Below are positions 1-12,760 of a DNA stretch of 64,000 nucleotides, piece after piece. Within the stretch, counting starts at the first letter, position 1. Each line of letters opens with the position of its first letter. The notes under the pieces were generated by a model. It did no database searches. It saw only the letters and a program-made list of their open reading frames with translations, and was not told the DNA's origin. Both the position numbers and the translations under genes were made by a program. The DNA lies in contig JADHZB010000592.1 of NCBI GenBank assembly GCA_015657535.1, positions 1-64,000 of the forward strand, written 5' to 3'. This DNA is from Nephromyces sp. MM_2019. Lineage: Eukaryota > Apicomplexa > Aconoidasida > Nephromycida.

Positions 1-1173
1 ATTACAAAGCTTAGCCTTGTAGTGTTATTTCTTGTCACTACCTCCCTGTATCAGGATTGGGTAATTTGCGCGCCTGCTGCCATCCTTAGACGTGGCGTTT
101 ATTATTTCCTATTTAATAGTTCTTTAACTCAATAAATTAAACATTTCAAATTTCTTAAATTATCGTAAGCTTAGACCCCATTAAATAAAATTTACTCTTT
201 TTGGACTTAATTAAATTTGAATAAATTTTTAAAACAAAATAATTAAAAGGCTTCTAGGAAAAATGTATGATTTGTAAAACATTTTTGATTTTTTATTAAA
301 AAAATTTCAGCTGTTCTTATGTAATGTTACTTCCATTGTGTTTTTTACAAACTAGAGCTATAAAATTTTATTTATTAATTGGAATTGTAATCTTGATGTA
401 CTAAGATCCTAGTTACTTGAGCGTGGAATTTTTCTATATTTTAAAATGAAACTAATGTCTCAACTATGAATTACTGGTGATTATTTTAAACTCCCGAATA
501 AATATTTCATGACCGTAGGGATACCAAAACCAATACATTAATACATATTTTAAGAATACTTATAAGGAAAAAATTTTCTAGCGATTTAGAAAAAGCTATC
601 TAGTCACTAGCCACTGCACAATATAAAAACTTAATGTGGCATAGCAAGCATATAAAAATATCTATTTATATGGTATTTTGTTAATAAGTGAATCAAACAA
701 TAGCTATATGTTTTAGTAAGTGATATCAGTGATAAATAACTATAGAAAATTTCACTTTTAAGCATGAAACAAAACAAAAAAAGGAGGTAGATTCTTGAAA
801 TATCAATCTATTAAAATGATTAAAAAACTAATCACACTTATAAATTGAAGATAAGCTGTATGTTGTATTGTTGAATTTAAGATGCATATAATTTTTCAAA
901 ATTGATGTATAAAATAGTATGATCAATATACAGAATTATTAAAATGCACTGACGTAATAAATTACTTAAATTAATAAAAATTAGAATTAAAATAATCAGT
1001 TAAGAAAACAAAGTAATCAGGACTAATCTTTTCTTATTATGTAATCCTTTAAAAATATTTGATGTCGAATAGTGATTAAATTTATTGAGGTTTAATGGGG
1101 CTTATTATTCTTTAGACGGCTGTGTCAAAATAGATTTTAAAATCTAAGGTATTGCTTTTGTACTTTTTGAACT
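1..1173. other. AT-rich non-coding stretch
   Basis: No open frame with protein-like composition was seen on either strand. The sequence is dominated by A/T runs. It lies downstream of the 3' end of the decayed minus-strand BT1 gene. Confidence 0.6.
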
Positions 1174-2640
1174 TCAGCCTTTGAAGATTGCAAGTTCTTT
1201 TTTCTTTTTACTCATGGTATGGGATATTAATTTATCAAAGTCGCTATCACTGATACTTTCATTTGCATATTTGTTTGGTATGCAGAAAAATGTAAGTGGA
1301 ACACATATTAGAGGGGTGATCATGTGCCCTACAAGAACTAAATAGGCTAGGTTCTGCCATTGACATCTATCATTTTTGGTGTCAATGTTGACTTCAAAAG
1401 CTTGTGCTAAATATGCACCAAAGAACCATGAGACAGATATACCATAATTACCATAACCAGCCACAACTACGTATACAGAAGTCTCAATATTTTTTGGGCA
1501 CACTTTGGCAACAATTAAAGCAATAGGCATGTAGTCCATGTATTATGCAGCTTTATAAATAACTGCTGACCTAATGATATACATTGTTGAGTCAGGTATA
1601 CCTATGGCTATGTTCCAACGATTTAATATTATAACATCTGAAACTGACGCAAAATCTCGGATTAAAATAGTAACCCAAAACATTAGTCTGTATGTGTAAT
1701 GGCAGAGGATAGCCTGAAAAAGCCATATACCTATGGGACTTGCAAAAAACCAGCCACGCCCACATGTGTCTTGTAATATGTCATTGAAAAGTGGGAACCA
1801 TCGATCACACATGGGCTCGTGTAAAAATATTCCAAGTGCCCATCTATGTTTAAATAGGTAAGAAAAGCTAAGTATACATAAATTAAGGTCTTTTTATCGT
1901 ACGAGGATAAACTGTTAACAGCATTATACCTATAGCTATACCACCTATCAAATTATATATAAAACTTATAAATTCAGTAGCGAAAAAACCTATCAATGCA
2001 ATTCCCAGACCACTAGGTCCATGATTAGAGACATTAGTAAGACAGACTCTCGACTCTTCATCTTGACAAAGTCAATACGATTGTTTCTATAGGGCTCAGC
2101 TTTATCGTCAATAATACAACCCAACACCAAGCAAACAATAGGAGATAAAGTGTATGGAATAATTGGAATAAAAGCATAGATAACGTGTAAGTTGTCTGTC
2201 ATTGGGCCTATATAAAGGGTAGAGAGCAACTAACCTGCAGTCACTAAAAAATAACTAAATGATATGGCGTTGCCTCGATTGTTAGGAAATCTTTTGATAA
2301 GGTAAACGGTTTTACCAGACAACAATAAATCACTCCATGATACCTGATAATTTATAAGAAAAATGCCATGGGTACTATGTCATACACATTTGTGCTATCC
2401 ATTTTATAAAATGAACGTATTATTTTAGAAATACCCCCTAGTAATGTAAGTATGAATATATACCAAGATTTCTCATAGCCAAAAATTGGAAATAAATCTG
2501 TTGCCAGTGCACTAAAGTCACTCATTGTCCATGGAGTAACTGCAAGAGCCATATATTTTAGATAATTTTGTGAAGGCCAATCCCCATATTGATAAAAAGG
2601 TAACTGAATCATCTGAATAAACTCATAGTACAGCTTTTAT
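1174..2640 (-). pseudogene. Decayed BT1-family folate/biopterin transporter
   Basis: Reading the minus strand from about 2640 down gives the order of a BT1 (folate-biopterin transporter, MFS-like) protein. A segment with PWTMSDFSA and DLFPIFGY (about 2600-2360) is followed by SDLLLSGK and YIGPMTDN, then IGFFATEF, SHFSMTYYKTHVGVAGFL and finally VAKVCPKNIETSVYVVVAGY (about 1510-1450). The segments are not in one frame. In-frame stops lie near 2230 (TAG) and 1543 (TAA), and at least three frame changes fall near 2010, 1890 and 1750. Splicing does not rescue the conserved residues across these breaks. A functional relative would import folates or pterins across a membrane. I infer a true pseudogene, because long intact genes nearby argue against general sequencing error, although local error cannot be excluded. 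Confidence 0.8.
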
Positions 2641-5600
2641 GGAGAAAAAATTAATTATCAAATAGCAGGTAAATTTCCATCCAAAGTCATCCCTTAAACC
2701 CTCAATATAGCTAATTAATTATATTTCTAGGTTTGATAGCATGCCAGAATATGCTTTCTTTAGCCATTGTGTTAAAAGTTGTGATTTTGAAAACAAAATT
2801 TAAATAATTAAAAATTAAAAAGTTAAAATTAGAATTTAGATTAGTCCATTTATAGGCCGATAATTTAAAATTTATCATCAATTAAATAAGAGAGCTTCTG
2901 TGTAATTCTTTTTATATTAGATTGTAAAAAATATAGATAATAGATTAAAAGGATTGTGAATTTACTGGTTTTCTTGCAGCCCTTGTTACTTATTATTTTA
3001 TGATTCTAAGTAAGCCCTCATACTTAATGTTTTGTATTGCTAAGTGATCCATTATCAATTCTTATTGTATAGTACTAAGTCTGTGAGGATTATTCATCTA
3101 TTCTAGTCAGCGTTAAGCTTTTTATTGGCATTGATCTATATAAAAACATCCTAGTTGCACCTAAAAGCTTGAACTAATTTTTCAATCTTCAATGCAATTC
3201 CCGTGTAATGCACCTTTTTCATGTCAAACTACAAACAAATGTGTTAGGTAAATTTGAAAAAATCAAGTATCGAAAATGATTGACTAAATGAATACTCAGG
3301 TATACTTTTTTTGCTTCTTGCAAAAGCTAAAGCTATTGCGCCGTTATGAAGAGTAAATATAATTGATTGAAGACACATCGATGCGAATTGCATTGATGAA
3401 TATGTTGATTATAAATTTTTTACTCAGAATAAATAAGATGTTAGTTAATGCTTTTACAAGGTATAGAATGAATGTTATCCTAAATTATGCAAAAATGAGC
3501 AATTAAATGGTAAAAATTTCAAAAATTATCTATCTATGGACTTAATTGTATAGTAGAATTGGTGATTTTATTTTCTAAGTACAGTAAAGGGTTGTTTAAA
3601 TGGAACTTTCAGCAACATCTCAAATTTAAATAATAAATAAAATTGATACCTGATTGATAAATGTTGTTAAATGAATTTCCTTGAACTCGAACTTTACTAA
3701 TTATATGAGTACTGTACTAAACTCCTTGAATATATGTAAATATTGAGACTTTTAATAATTTTAGCTTTAAAAGGCTAACTATTTTTAAATTAGTGTCATA
3801 GTAACTTATAATTTCAAGATACATGGGATTGAGGTTTTATAACCTTTTTTAATAAAACATACAATACTCGCCAATAAATATAAAAATTTGTTTTCACAAT
3901 TGATAAAGGTGAAATTTGTTAACACAAATGATGAAGCTGAAATTTGTTAACACAACTGATATGTCAGAAATTCATTAATACAAATGATAGAGCTAAAACA
4001 AGTAATTACCAATATGTACATACAAAATCAATGATTCTTTCAGACTTGTGCTATCATCATAAAAGATTGTTTTACACTTTGGATGTGATATCTAATTTTA
4101 GTTCGTACGATATAACTTAGTATTTTATTTCCTGTTATATAAATTTGCATCTAACTAAACAAAAAAATCACTTGCTCAAACTGAAAACTCGAATTTATTT
4201 TACGAGGTGAAATCAAATCTCATTTAATTAAGCTCAATCCACTTCCTTAGATCATCATTTAGTAAGGGCAAGTAACTTAAGATAGCTTTTTGAGTGATGG
4301 AGTTTATTAGTACAGCGTGTTTCTCGTAGTGATTCTATATAATTTGACAATGATTATCTTCATGTTCCCACCCATATATTTTATATCTTAGATTTTCAAT
4401 ATGTTAAACCTGAAATCATAAGTTTTAGATAAACATCTTCATTTTCATATATTAATATTACCCAAAGATATACATACATATGCTTTGCTAACAGAAGTAT
4501 TTGTTACAAATATTTTGCTTTACTACTACAAAATGTTTGAGGAATATAAGTAAAGGATAGACAAGAGCCTAGTTGTACTATACACTTTTATGATTCCAAC
4601 TTTGCACAAAATATTTTTAAATGAGATTTTTTGTGGACATTATAAAATATTATAAGTATTTAAAAAAAATTATAACTAAATTAGCCAACAAGGAAAATTC
4701 TATTCAAAAATATTTACAAATTGGACATAAATTTGAGACCAACACTCAGATCAAGAAATTATGCATTTGTGAAAATATCTCTTAACTGAAACACAAATTC
4801 CCAATAAATTTTAAAGGTACACATCTAAAACTTTGGTCTTTCTGACATTCATCTTTAATGAATCATTTAAAATTAAAGGAAACAGTTTTATGATTAAAAC
4901 AATCCTTCAACTTTTATATTTAATAAAAACTATAAAATTAGTTTTATTTATCGCTACAATTTTACTACATTTATGTTTATTGAGGTTACAGTTAGCTGAT
5001 CAATTTCTGTACTTTTTAATTATAATTCGCTTGTAATTAAAACTCTAATCAAAGGATCTATTTTTGAATGGCTGATATTTGGTATTAAATTGATATTGAC
5101 AAGATTTTTTTTGCATCAAAAGATGTATTATTAGTCGTTTGACACATACTTTTATTATGATTCTAATTATGACTTGATTTCAATAAAATTATATTGTCTA
5201 ATTGTTACTTACCTATTTTAAACAATGATATTTGCTTTAAAGTACTTAAGTGATTCACTCGTCTCGTAGTCGAGACTTGAGAAGGTTATCAAAATTGTAT
5301 ACCTCTTGTATCAGTTTAGGTAGTTTAACTTATATATGAGCTATTTTGACTAATACCACAGTTGTTATATACAAAACAATCAAAGTTAAGTGATAATAGT
5401 GAATAATAACTAGGTTAATTATTATTTGAATACCTTTTCTAGAGAAAAATTATCAAAATCATTATATTAATGTTTGTGATAATACTTCAATATGCTCATG
5501 TATTTTAATTAGTTGTATATTAAATTCGGTTAATGAAATAATTTTTATAATTAAAAAAAAAAATGAACAAATAATTAAATTATGGATACTAATAAAACTT

Positions 5601-5858
5601 AGATGTTGGTACTACGATATTAATCCACAAGTTCATGACTTAGAATACACCTTAATTTGCTTATTAACTTGACGAGTCCTTATCAAATTCAATTAATTAT
5701 TCAAGAAACTAACGAGGATATATATGATCAGTTGTAAATTTATAAAACAATATACCAATAAAACTAATTTACAATTATGTAAATCAATCAACATTATTTA
5801 ATTTTAACCTAATCCTACTAGAGACTAATTAAGAACAATACGGAATTTATTCCTTTAA
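2641..5858. other. 3.2 kb AT-rich spacer
   Basis: No gene was recognised. The open frame at 4833-5036 (+) is low-complexity Leu/Ile/Lys and looks like chance. The one structured element is a 28-bp tandem repeat, listed separately. Confidence 0.55.
3886..3997. repeat. Four imperfect 28-bp tandem units
   Basis: Four consecutive 28-base units start at 3886, 3914, 3942 and 3970. They share an ATTTGTTAACACAA-like 5' half and a GATnnAGCTGAA-like 3' half. Units 2 and 3 are closest, and unit 4 is the most diverged. The repeat is non-coding on both strands. Confidence 0.7.
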
Positions 5859-7688
5859 TCATGCCATACAGTTATGTGGAGGGTTGTAGTTCTCATTGAT
5901 GTAGTCTTGCGCCCATTGTGGGAATGTATCCAATCTCAGTAATGGTATTCCATATGTAAGAGCACAAAAAAATACAATGAATACACTTGACAACTTGAAT
6001 AGTGCGCCTGTTCGAAACATTTGCGGTACAGTTACATTTGCTGCTTTGTATGCAAGAACGTTAGATGTCGTACTAATAGGGAATAATGTCCCAGATGCAG
6101 CTGCAAAAACTGCATTATAAGATATCATTAGAGGATTAGCACATAGTCTAGGATCCAGCGCGACGGCACTTAATACAGGTGTTAAGATGTTAATAACATT
6201 AGTAGAGCTCATAAATTCTGTGAAAATCGAACCTACAAAACAAGTTAATAATATAATTATGGTTGGTGATAGGCTTTGGAAGACATCACCAATTCCAGAA
6301 GCTATTGTTTGATCTAGTCCGCTACTTTGTATCATCGCAGCTATAGCATAGCCACCTCCAAAAATCCACATAACGCCCCATTCAACTGCATTAGAGGCCT
6401 CCTTCCAATTTATAATCCGCTCGTTTAACATATTTTTTTTAATTATAGCTGCATTTGCAGGATCAGCATCCATAGCCTTGTTTATTTCAGCAAAATTATG
6501 AGCTGGAAGAGCAAAAGTCAAAATAGCCATAAAAGTTGTTACCATAGAATCGTGTGTGAATCCACCTTCACCAAAAAGAGAGTCCCATCCTCCAAAACCA
6601 GGGATACCTGGATCTCTAAGGAAGAGAAGCATTATTGTAAGAGGAAACAAGCCTATTAATAACTTTTCCGAAAACTTCCATGACCCAGCTTTTTCTAGGA
6701 CCTCATCAGCACTCTTTAAATATTGCGTTACACCTGGTACATCTTGATTTGGATCATACTTTTTTAATTTGTAAACCATCTTTTTATAGAAATATGTAAA
6801 TAGCTTTGCTGTATAAACAGGCCCTTCCCAGCAAATTACAGCGCAAAACCAACAAGAGAAAAGAGATATAATTGCAATCGGTAATCCATAAGCAAACCAA
6901 ATTGTGAAAGTTAAGTCTGTTTGAGTTTCAAATTGAGAGGTGAACTGATTAAGGAAAGCGAAGTTTGTCGTCGATCCTATCATTGTTGCCATACCACCAA
7001 TACATGTTGAGTATGCTAAAACAAGATATGCAACAACTTTTACTTGTTTTGGTTTAAGATTAGATTCAGGGGCCTTAAAGACTCGAGGATCTTTGTAACC
7101 AGTTAACATCATATTATATTTCCATTCTTCTATAAGTTGCAGCATTTTTTCTAGTATTGGAATCAATAACGTCATAGCTGCGGTGTCTGAGATCCACATA
7201 GAAATAATGCCACCTATTAAAGCAAATCGCCATGTGATATCAAACATTTGATGTGTTGAACCAGTAAGCATCCATAATGCAAATCGTCTATCTAAACCAT
7301 GCTTTTGAAATGCACCACCCAGCATTGATGCTGTTGAATACAGAAGTGTAGTAGTTGATACATATTCGGCCATAATATCTGCTAGTGGCATTAAAAGTAA
7401 AACTGAGCCAATGATTAATGGAAGAAATCCAACAATAACTATATCTAAATAGTTAAAGATCCAGCTTAGTACTATAATAATTAACATATATAAAGCTCTC
7501 CATTGTGGGTCATTATAATCGACAAAAAAAAATATTAGAGAGGATATTAGGCATATGAAGACAAAAAGAAGGAATGGTTTTAAATAAAGGAAAAAGTTTT
7601 GATACATATTATCAGAGTATGTGAAAACACCTCCTTTTTTATTTGTTTTGTTCATTTGATCCATTTTAGCATTAGTGGCGGTTTCCAT
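5859..7688 (-). CDS. SLC13/DASS-type anion (dicarboxylate) transporter
   Basis: Single-exon 609-aa multi-pass membrane protein. The family cotransports di- or tricarboxylates or sulfate with Na+ in an elevator-type fold. Both inverted-repeat signatures are visible: WISDTAAMTLLIPI (about 165-178, the SNT-type motif with Asp for Asn) followed by GSTTNFAFL (about 238-246), then EFMSSTNVINILTP (about 491-504) followed by GTLFPISTTSNV (about 533-544). The start at 7688 is a good ATG preceded on its strand by a C-rich, G-poor leader. Length fits the family (450-620 aa). The gene is divergent from NDH2, with about 1.9 kb between. Substrate and cell location cannot be read from the sequence. A plasma membrane or mitochondrial carrier of malate, succinate or citrate is possible. 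Confidence 0.88.
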   Translation of the reverse strand: METATNAKMDQMNKTNKKGGVFTYSDNMYQNFFLYLKPFLLFVFICLISSLIFFFVDYNDPQWRALYMLIIIVLSWIFNYLDIVIVGFLPLIIGSVLLLMPLADIMAEYVSTTTLLYSTASMLGGAFQKHGLDRRFALWMLTGSTHQMFDITWRFALIGGIISMWISDTAAMTLLIPILEKMLQLIEEWKYNMMLTGYKDPRVFKAPESNLKPKQVKVVAYLVLAYSTCIGGMATMIGSTTNFAFLNQFTSQFETQTDLTFTIWFAYGLPIAIISLFSCWFCAVICWEGPVYTAKLFTYFYKKMVYKLKKYDPNQDVPGVTQYLKSADEVLEKAGSWKFSEKLLIGLFPLTIMLLFLRDPGIPGFGGWDSLFGEGGFTHDSMVTTFMAILTFALPAHNFAEINKAMDADPANAAIIKKNMLNERIINWKEASNAVEWGVMWIFGGGYAIAAMIQSSGLDQTIASGIGDVFQSLSPTIIILLTCFVGSIFTEFMSSTNVINILTPVLSAVALDPRLCANPLMISYNAVFAAASGTLFPISTTSNVLAYKAANVTVPQMFRTGALFKLSSVFIVFFCALTYGIPLLRLDTFPQWAQDYINENYNPPHNCMA

Positions 7689-9610
7689 AATTATGAAATA
7701 TTTGGGTGGGTTAGAGGTTTTGGAGATAAAATATATTTGTTATGAAAATGTACCAAGGTGATGTTTTTAAAATTGTTTCTAAACAAAAAAATAGCTTTAA
7801 TTAAATAAATTATGTATGCATGTTCTTTTTTTATTCCTTGAATATTTTAGTGATCATAAGTGTTGTAACGTGCAAAATCTAGTCGTTTAGTAAAGTTAAT
7901 TTTTGGATGATCACTAAGAAAAAGAAAAAAAGAGAAACCCTTCAGAAAATGTTAGCTTACTGCAATCACATAATAAGAACTCAAGCATTAGTTAGCATTT
8001 TCTGTTTATTGATTTTTTTGGTGGTGTGCTTTAAAATTATTTATAATATGAAAAAATGAAAGCAGAAATAAAAAGAGCACAGCTAACACGCTTTCCCAAA
8101 TAGTATGAATCCACTATAAAACCACGTCAACTGCACATGCAACATATAAATTGCTAATCTGCTGCAATTATTCAGCTATGTGAGTAGTTTATTAACATTA
8201 TCAATTCTATTAAGCAACAAGTATAAAGTCAAGCACAAAAAATATCAGCTATTACCTCTGCAGAATTTCTATGCTTTTACTCTTGTTTTGGAGTGTTTGC
8301 ACTTAAATGTTTTTAAAATTTGCGTTAATACTCACTTTACTACCTTTAACTATAAACATAGTATGCACAAAACACCATACTTGCTATTTTAATTTCTTCC
8401 AAAAATCGCTTGTTATTCTGGTGATTCAAAAATAAAAAGGCATTAAATTATTGTTCAAGAGATGAGTTTACCACGAGAATTATTAAATTCTTCTTAGGTA
8501 ATCCTAAATGAAACGATTAGATTCTAGAATTTAATGGTAATTATATTGGAAAAACGGCTTTAATATAACTATTTAATTCAATTTCCCATTCATTTAACAA
8601 ACTCGAGAACTTAAATAAATTGTTACCTGAATTTGTATTTTTAAAGCTGATTTAGACGATATTTTTAGAATATGAAATAGAATGGCTTAGTGTGGAAACC
8701 TTTTTAATTATTCAAGAGAATCTAACTCAACTGTACCATATGTTATCTTATCCTACAAGGGATATGCATAGCAATATTTCTGTCTATTTAAGCCATATAA
8801 GAAAATATTCAAGAATACCAAACACAGTATACATTCCATTTATAACGTTCTATTTTACGGTTCAAAACTACAATAACAAACTTTGAGTAATTTCACAAGA
8901 CTATAAACTTAAGTTTGAATAATCACTATCTAAACAATATCTCAAGTCAAATCTAAGATAAGAAGCTATATTTATTTATATTGATAAAAGCAAAGCAGCT
9001 TGACCAAATTACATTTGATATCTATTTATACAACAAATCTGGTCATTTAAAGAATAAAAGAAAATCATTTTTATATTCATGATTCAACCTAAAATATTTC
9101 GAACCTTATCTTCAATTCTAACTAAACCAAATTTAAAATTACAAACGACATACGATGTTTGCTTAATTCATAAAAGCCTTACCAATCCCGATGTAAAATT
9201 TTTCCTAGTAGTAATTAGCCTGCTCAAAGGTAAAATTTATTTACCAAGATAAACTAGAGCAATTAAGGCTAAGGAATTTTTAACTTGCTAAATATTTACT
9301 AAAAAGTTTAAGATACACACATTTTTTCTTTAAATATATAGAATAACATTCATAAATTACTCTGGAAAAATCCGAAATAAAATTCCAACATGCAAACAAT
9401 TCTTGCAAGCTCAAATCTTGTAATTTAATTTTTTACATGTAATTCTAGAATTAAACTTCAAGTTGGTGTTAAGTTTTTAGAATTGAATCGATTTATCACT
9501 CAACTCATTATAAAAGACATACCTAACTTTCCATTGACTAAATATAGTCTATAAATTAGAGGCAATTTAATTTATATAAGCATTTTCTTTAATATACTAT
9601 AATTTCAGCT
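7689..9610. other. Divergent spacer between SLC13 gene and NDH2
   Basis: AT-rich and presumably holds both promoters. Short open frames at 8180-8392 and 8692-8886 start at non-ATG codons or lack any recognisable composition, and I do not call them. A likely 3' splice site (TTTCAG) lies 2 bases before the NDH2 ATG, so NDH2 may have an intron in its 5' leader. Confidence 0.5.
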
Positions 9611-12600
9611 ATGTCAACTCTACTAAGCAGTTCCCTAAGACCTTTCTGCCACAAATTAGTCACTATTCGGCATCAAAATAGGTTGATGGCTGTGTTACCG
9701 AGAGTCAATTACGGATATAACACTTGCTCTTTTACAAGTGACTCAGAAAAGGCATCACAAGCCCTACCACACTTAAGGAAAACAAACACTAGTAAACAAC
9801 GACTTGTCTTACTGGGTACAGGCTGGGCTTCCTTCCATTTCCTCAAAGATCTTGACAAGAATGCGTGAGTATCCCAGCTCGATTATACTACTCACACATA
9901 CATTTATTTTACATATATAAAAATATGCTTGATTTAAATAATGAAGTGGTTACTGACGAATAAGGAACAGAAAATTTTTGAAAATTTTTAGAATAGCATG
10001 TTTGGATACTTAATTATATCAAATATTTTAAAAATAGTAACAAATAAGAATTTCACAACATCCTGTGCATCCATAATTCTCACAGTTATGAAGTTTTCAT
10101 AGTTTCCCCTCGAAACTATTTTGTTTTTACTCCACTCCTTCCATCCGTATGTTCTGGAACTCTTTCTCCTGAATCTTGTGTTGATTCTATAAGAGAATAT
10201 ACACAAGCAAATAAGGACTCCAACATTAGATATTTTGAAGCTAGTTGTAAGGACGTAGATTTTGAAAACAATTCCATTACATGTAGCTCAAGCTCTGGTC
10301 AATCTTTCACCATGGATTATGACTATCTTGTGATTGGTGTTGGAGCAACGACCAATACTTTTGGAATTAAGGGAGTAACTGAGAATGCATATTTTTTAAA
10401 AGAACTTGACCATGCATTGGCCATCCGAAAAAAAGTGATTGAGAATTTTGAGAAGGCAGCACTTCCTGGTTAGTAGACTACTTGATTTCTCATTAACAAT
10501 TTAAAATCATTTCAGAAAATATTTAAAAATTATAAGGTACTTCAAAGGAAGACTGTGATCAACTTCTTCACTTTGCAATCGTCGGTGGTGGGCCCACGGG
10601 TGTTGAAGTCGTATGTCCTCATTAATAATCTATTTTTACATTAGAGCAATTTACTTTTTGATTTGATATTCTCTAATTAACTTATTGCTAATATATGTGC
10701 CTATCATCATAATTTGCTTAATCTTTTTTGTTTTATAATTTTCAATGATAAGGCTGCAGAATTGGCAGATTACATTCGAGAAAATTTGAGTGCCATATTC
10801 CCTCAAGTATAATTTATATGTGCTTTAATATTTTATTTAATATTATATTCGGATCTTGATTTGCATATATGTTGAAAATCATTAAATTTGAAACAAACAA
10901 TAATTGTTAACAAACATTTTCTGTTGCAACTGTTACAGCTGATGGGTCACACTCGTGTAACACTTATTGAAATGACCAATAAGCTATTACCAATGTTTTC
11001 AGCAGTAAGTCTAGTTTCAAAATATTTTCAAAAGTTATTAACTACAGTTTTAATAACTTTTTTCAGAGCGTTTCTCAATTTACAAAAGATAATTTTCAAA
11101 CCAATCTAAAAATTCACACTTTACTTGAACACGCTGTAACAGAAATCGATAACACTTATATACACATTAAAGATTGTTCAAAATCTCCGACATCTGTGGT
11201 AAGCTTGCACTGCATGAACAAGTTAGTTCATCAAAAATGGTAGCTTATTGCTTCAAGAATAATAATGAACATTTTTTAGCTCAGTATTTCAATGGGACTT
11301 CTATATTTATTAAAATTCAGAGGGAGTTCAAACTCCCATATGGATTTGTTCTTTGGGCTAGTGGAGTTGGTCAAGTTAGTTTGTCTCAACAAATCATCTC
11401 AACTTTAGAAGCCCAAAAAGGAAACAGAGTTATGAAAGTTACCCCACAGTTAGTAACAATAAAAAACAGTCACATATTAAAATTCTCATTATTTAATGTT
11501 AATTTTTAATAAACACTTGTTGAGCTCACTTTAGCAATTTAGATTGAATTTACTGTTTAATAGCACGAAAAAGATAAATCAATATCTATGAAACTCTAAA
11601 AAACTTCATCTATATTTGTTTTCAATTTAAAGCTTTTGTTTAAAAGGTGCTAACAACGTTTATGCATTGGGTGATTGTTCTTTCATGGAGGCCCCCTCAT
11701 TTAAGAGCTATGCTGAAACTCTTTTCAAGCAATCTGGGTAGATCAATGGAAATAGTATAAACATCATTTATTCAACACAAACCATTTTTATAATTTTTAT
11801 TTAGCAAATCTCATGTGGATGATGATTGGCTAGCTTATCAGGTACCAATTCTCTCTAAGACCTTTCCCCAGTTATCACCACTAAAATGGAATTTTAAGAC
11901 TAGACCAAAAATGGGTGCCATGACACTCAATCAATTTATTGAATTTGCTGGTACTATGAAATATCTAATCTCTGTATACCAAAGATCAATAAAATATGGA
12001 TAATATATGCCTCAGATCTAAACTTTAGTTTTCAAATTTAACTTCAAAATAAAATTTTATTTAAATAGGTCAGATAGATCAGGCTTACCGACCACCTCCA
12101 CCTACTGCTCAAATGGCTAGAAAAGGGGGGTATTACTTAGCTAACATTTTTAACAATTATAACTCGTTTGAGGCAAAAAGAAATGCTCCTATTTTCAATG
12201 AAACCTGGGATGGCAACCTCGCCTATGTTGGTAAGCAAATTGTGAATTATATGAAAATTTTTTAGATAAATTATAAACAGATAGCAATCAACTCTTTATT
12301 TAGATATATATAAATAAAATTCACAAGAACTTTTGATTTACTTATGAGCCAATATATCTTCATTTTTTATACAATTTAAGGAGGTAACAAGGCTGTAGCT
12401 AACCTTCCGTATTTTGACATATTAGGCTATAAATTCTCCTTAACACTATGGAAGGTAAGTATACTATCAATTTCCAACCTTAATACACACTCACTTTTGA
12501 ACTCACCTTTAAAAGGCTTGTGCAATTTCTTATACTCTTTTTGGTACAGGCTATATATTTAAGTATGCAAACATCACGAAGAAACATGTTTATATGTTTC

Positions 12601-12760
12601 ACCGATTGGTAAGTTTGAGCTAATAAAATACTTACACTCGATTATTTTTAAATTAATAAACTGCATATGCAACCTGCCTTAACTAACTATTTTTTTATCC
12701 CGAATTATTGGCAGGATGAAAACATTTTTTAGTGGTAGAAGCTCTGCTAAATATAATTGA
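9611..12760 (+). CDS. NDH2: Type II (alternative) NADH dehydrogenase, 13 exons
   Basis: Single-polypeptide FAD enzyme of the mitochondrial inner membrane that passes electrons from NADH to ubiquinone without proton pumping, in place of complex I. Splicing gives 562 aa from exons 9611-9864, 10086-10468, 10537-10610, 10753-10806, 10939-11004, 11067-11198, 11321-11468, 11647-11737, 11805-11950, 12069-12230, 12381-12454, 12550-12608 and 12715-12760, with phase kept throughout. Family marks are the first dinucleotide fold (RLVLLGTGWAS, about 64-74), SPRNYFVFTPLLPSV, a second fold (FAIVGGGPTGVEV, about 225-237), PYGFVLWASGVGQV, NVYALGDCSFME, PPPPTAQMARKGGYYLA and the C-terminal amphipathic tail ending in a short basic segment. 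The N-terminal 60 residues are Ser/Arg/Leu-rich and fit a mitochondrial presequence. The exon 7 donor (GTCACA) is weak, so that junction is the least certain. Confidence 0.93.
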
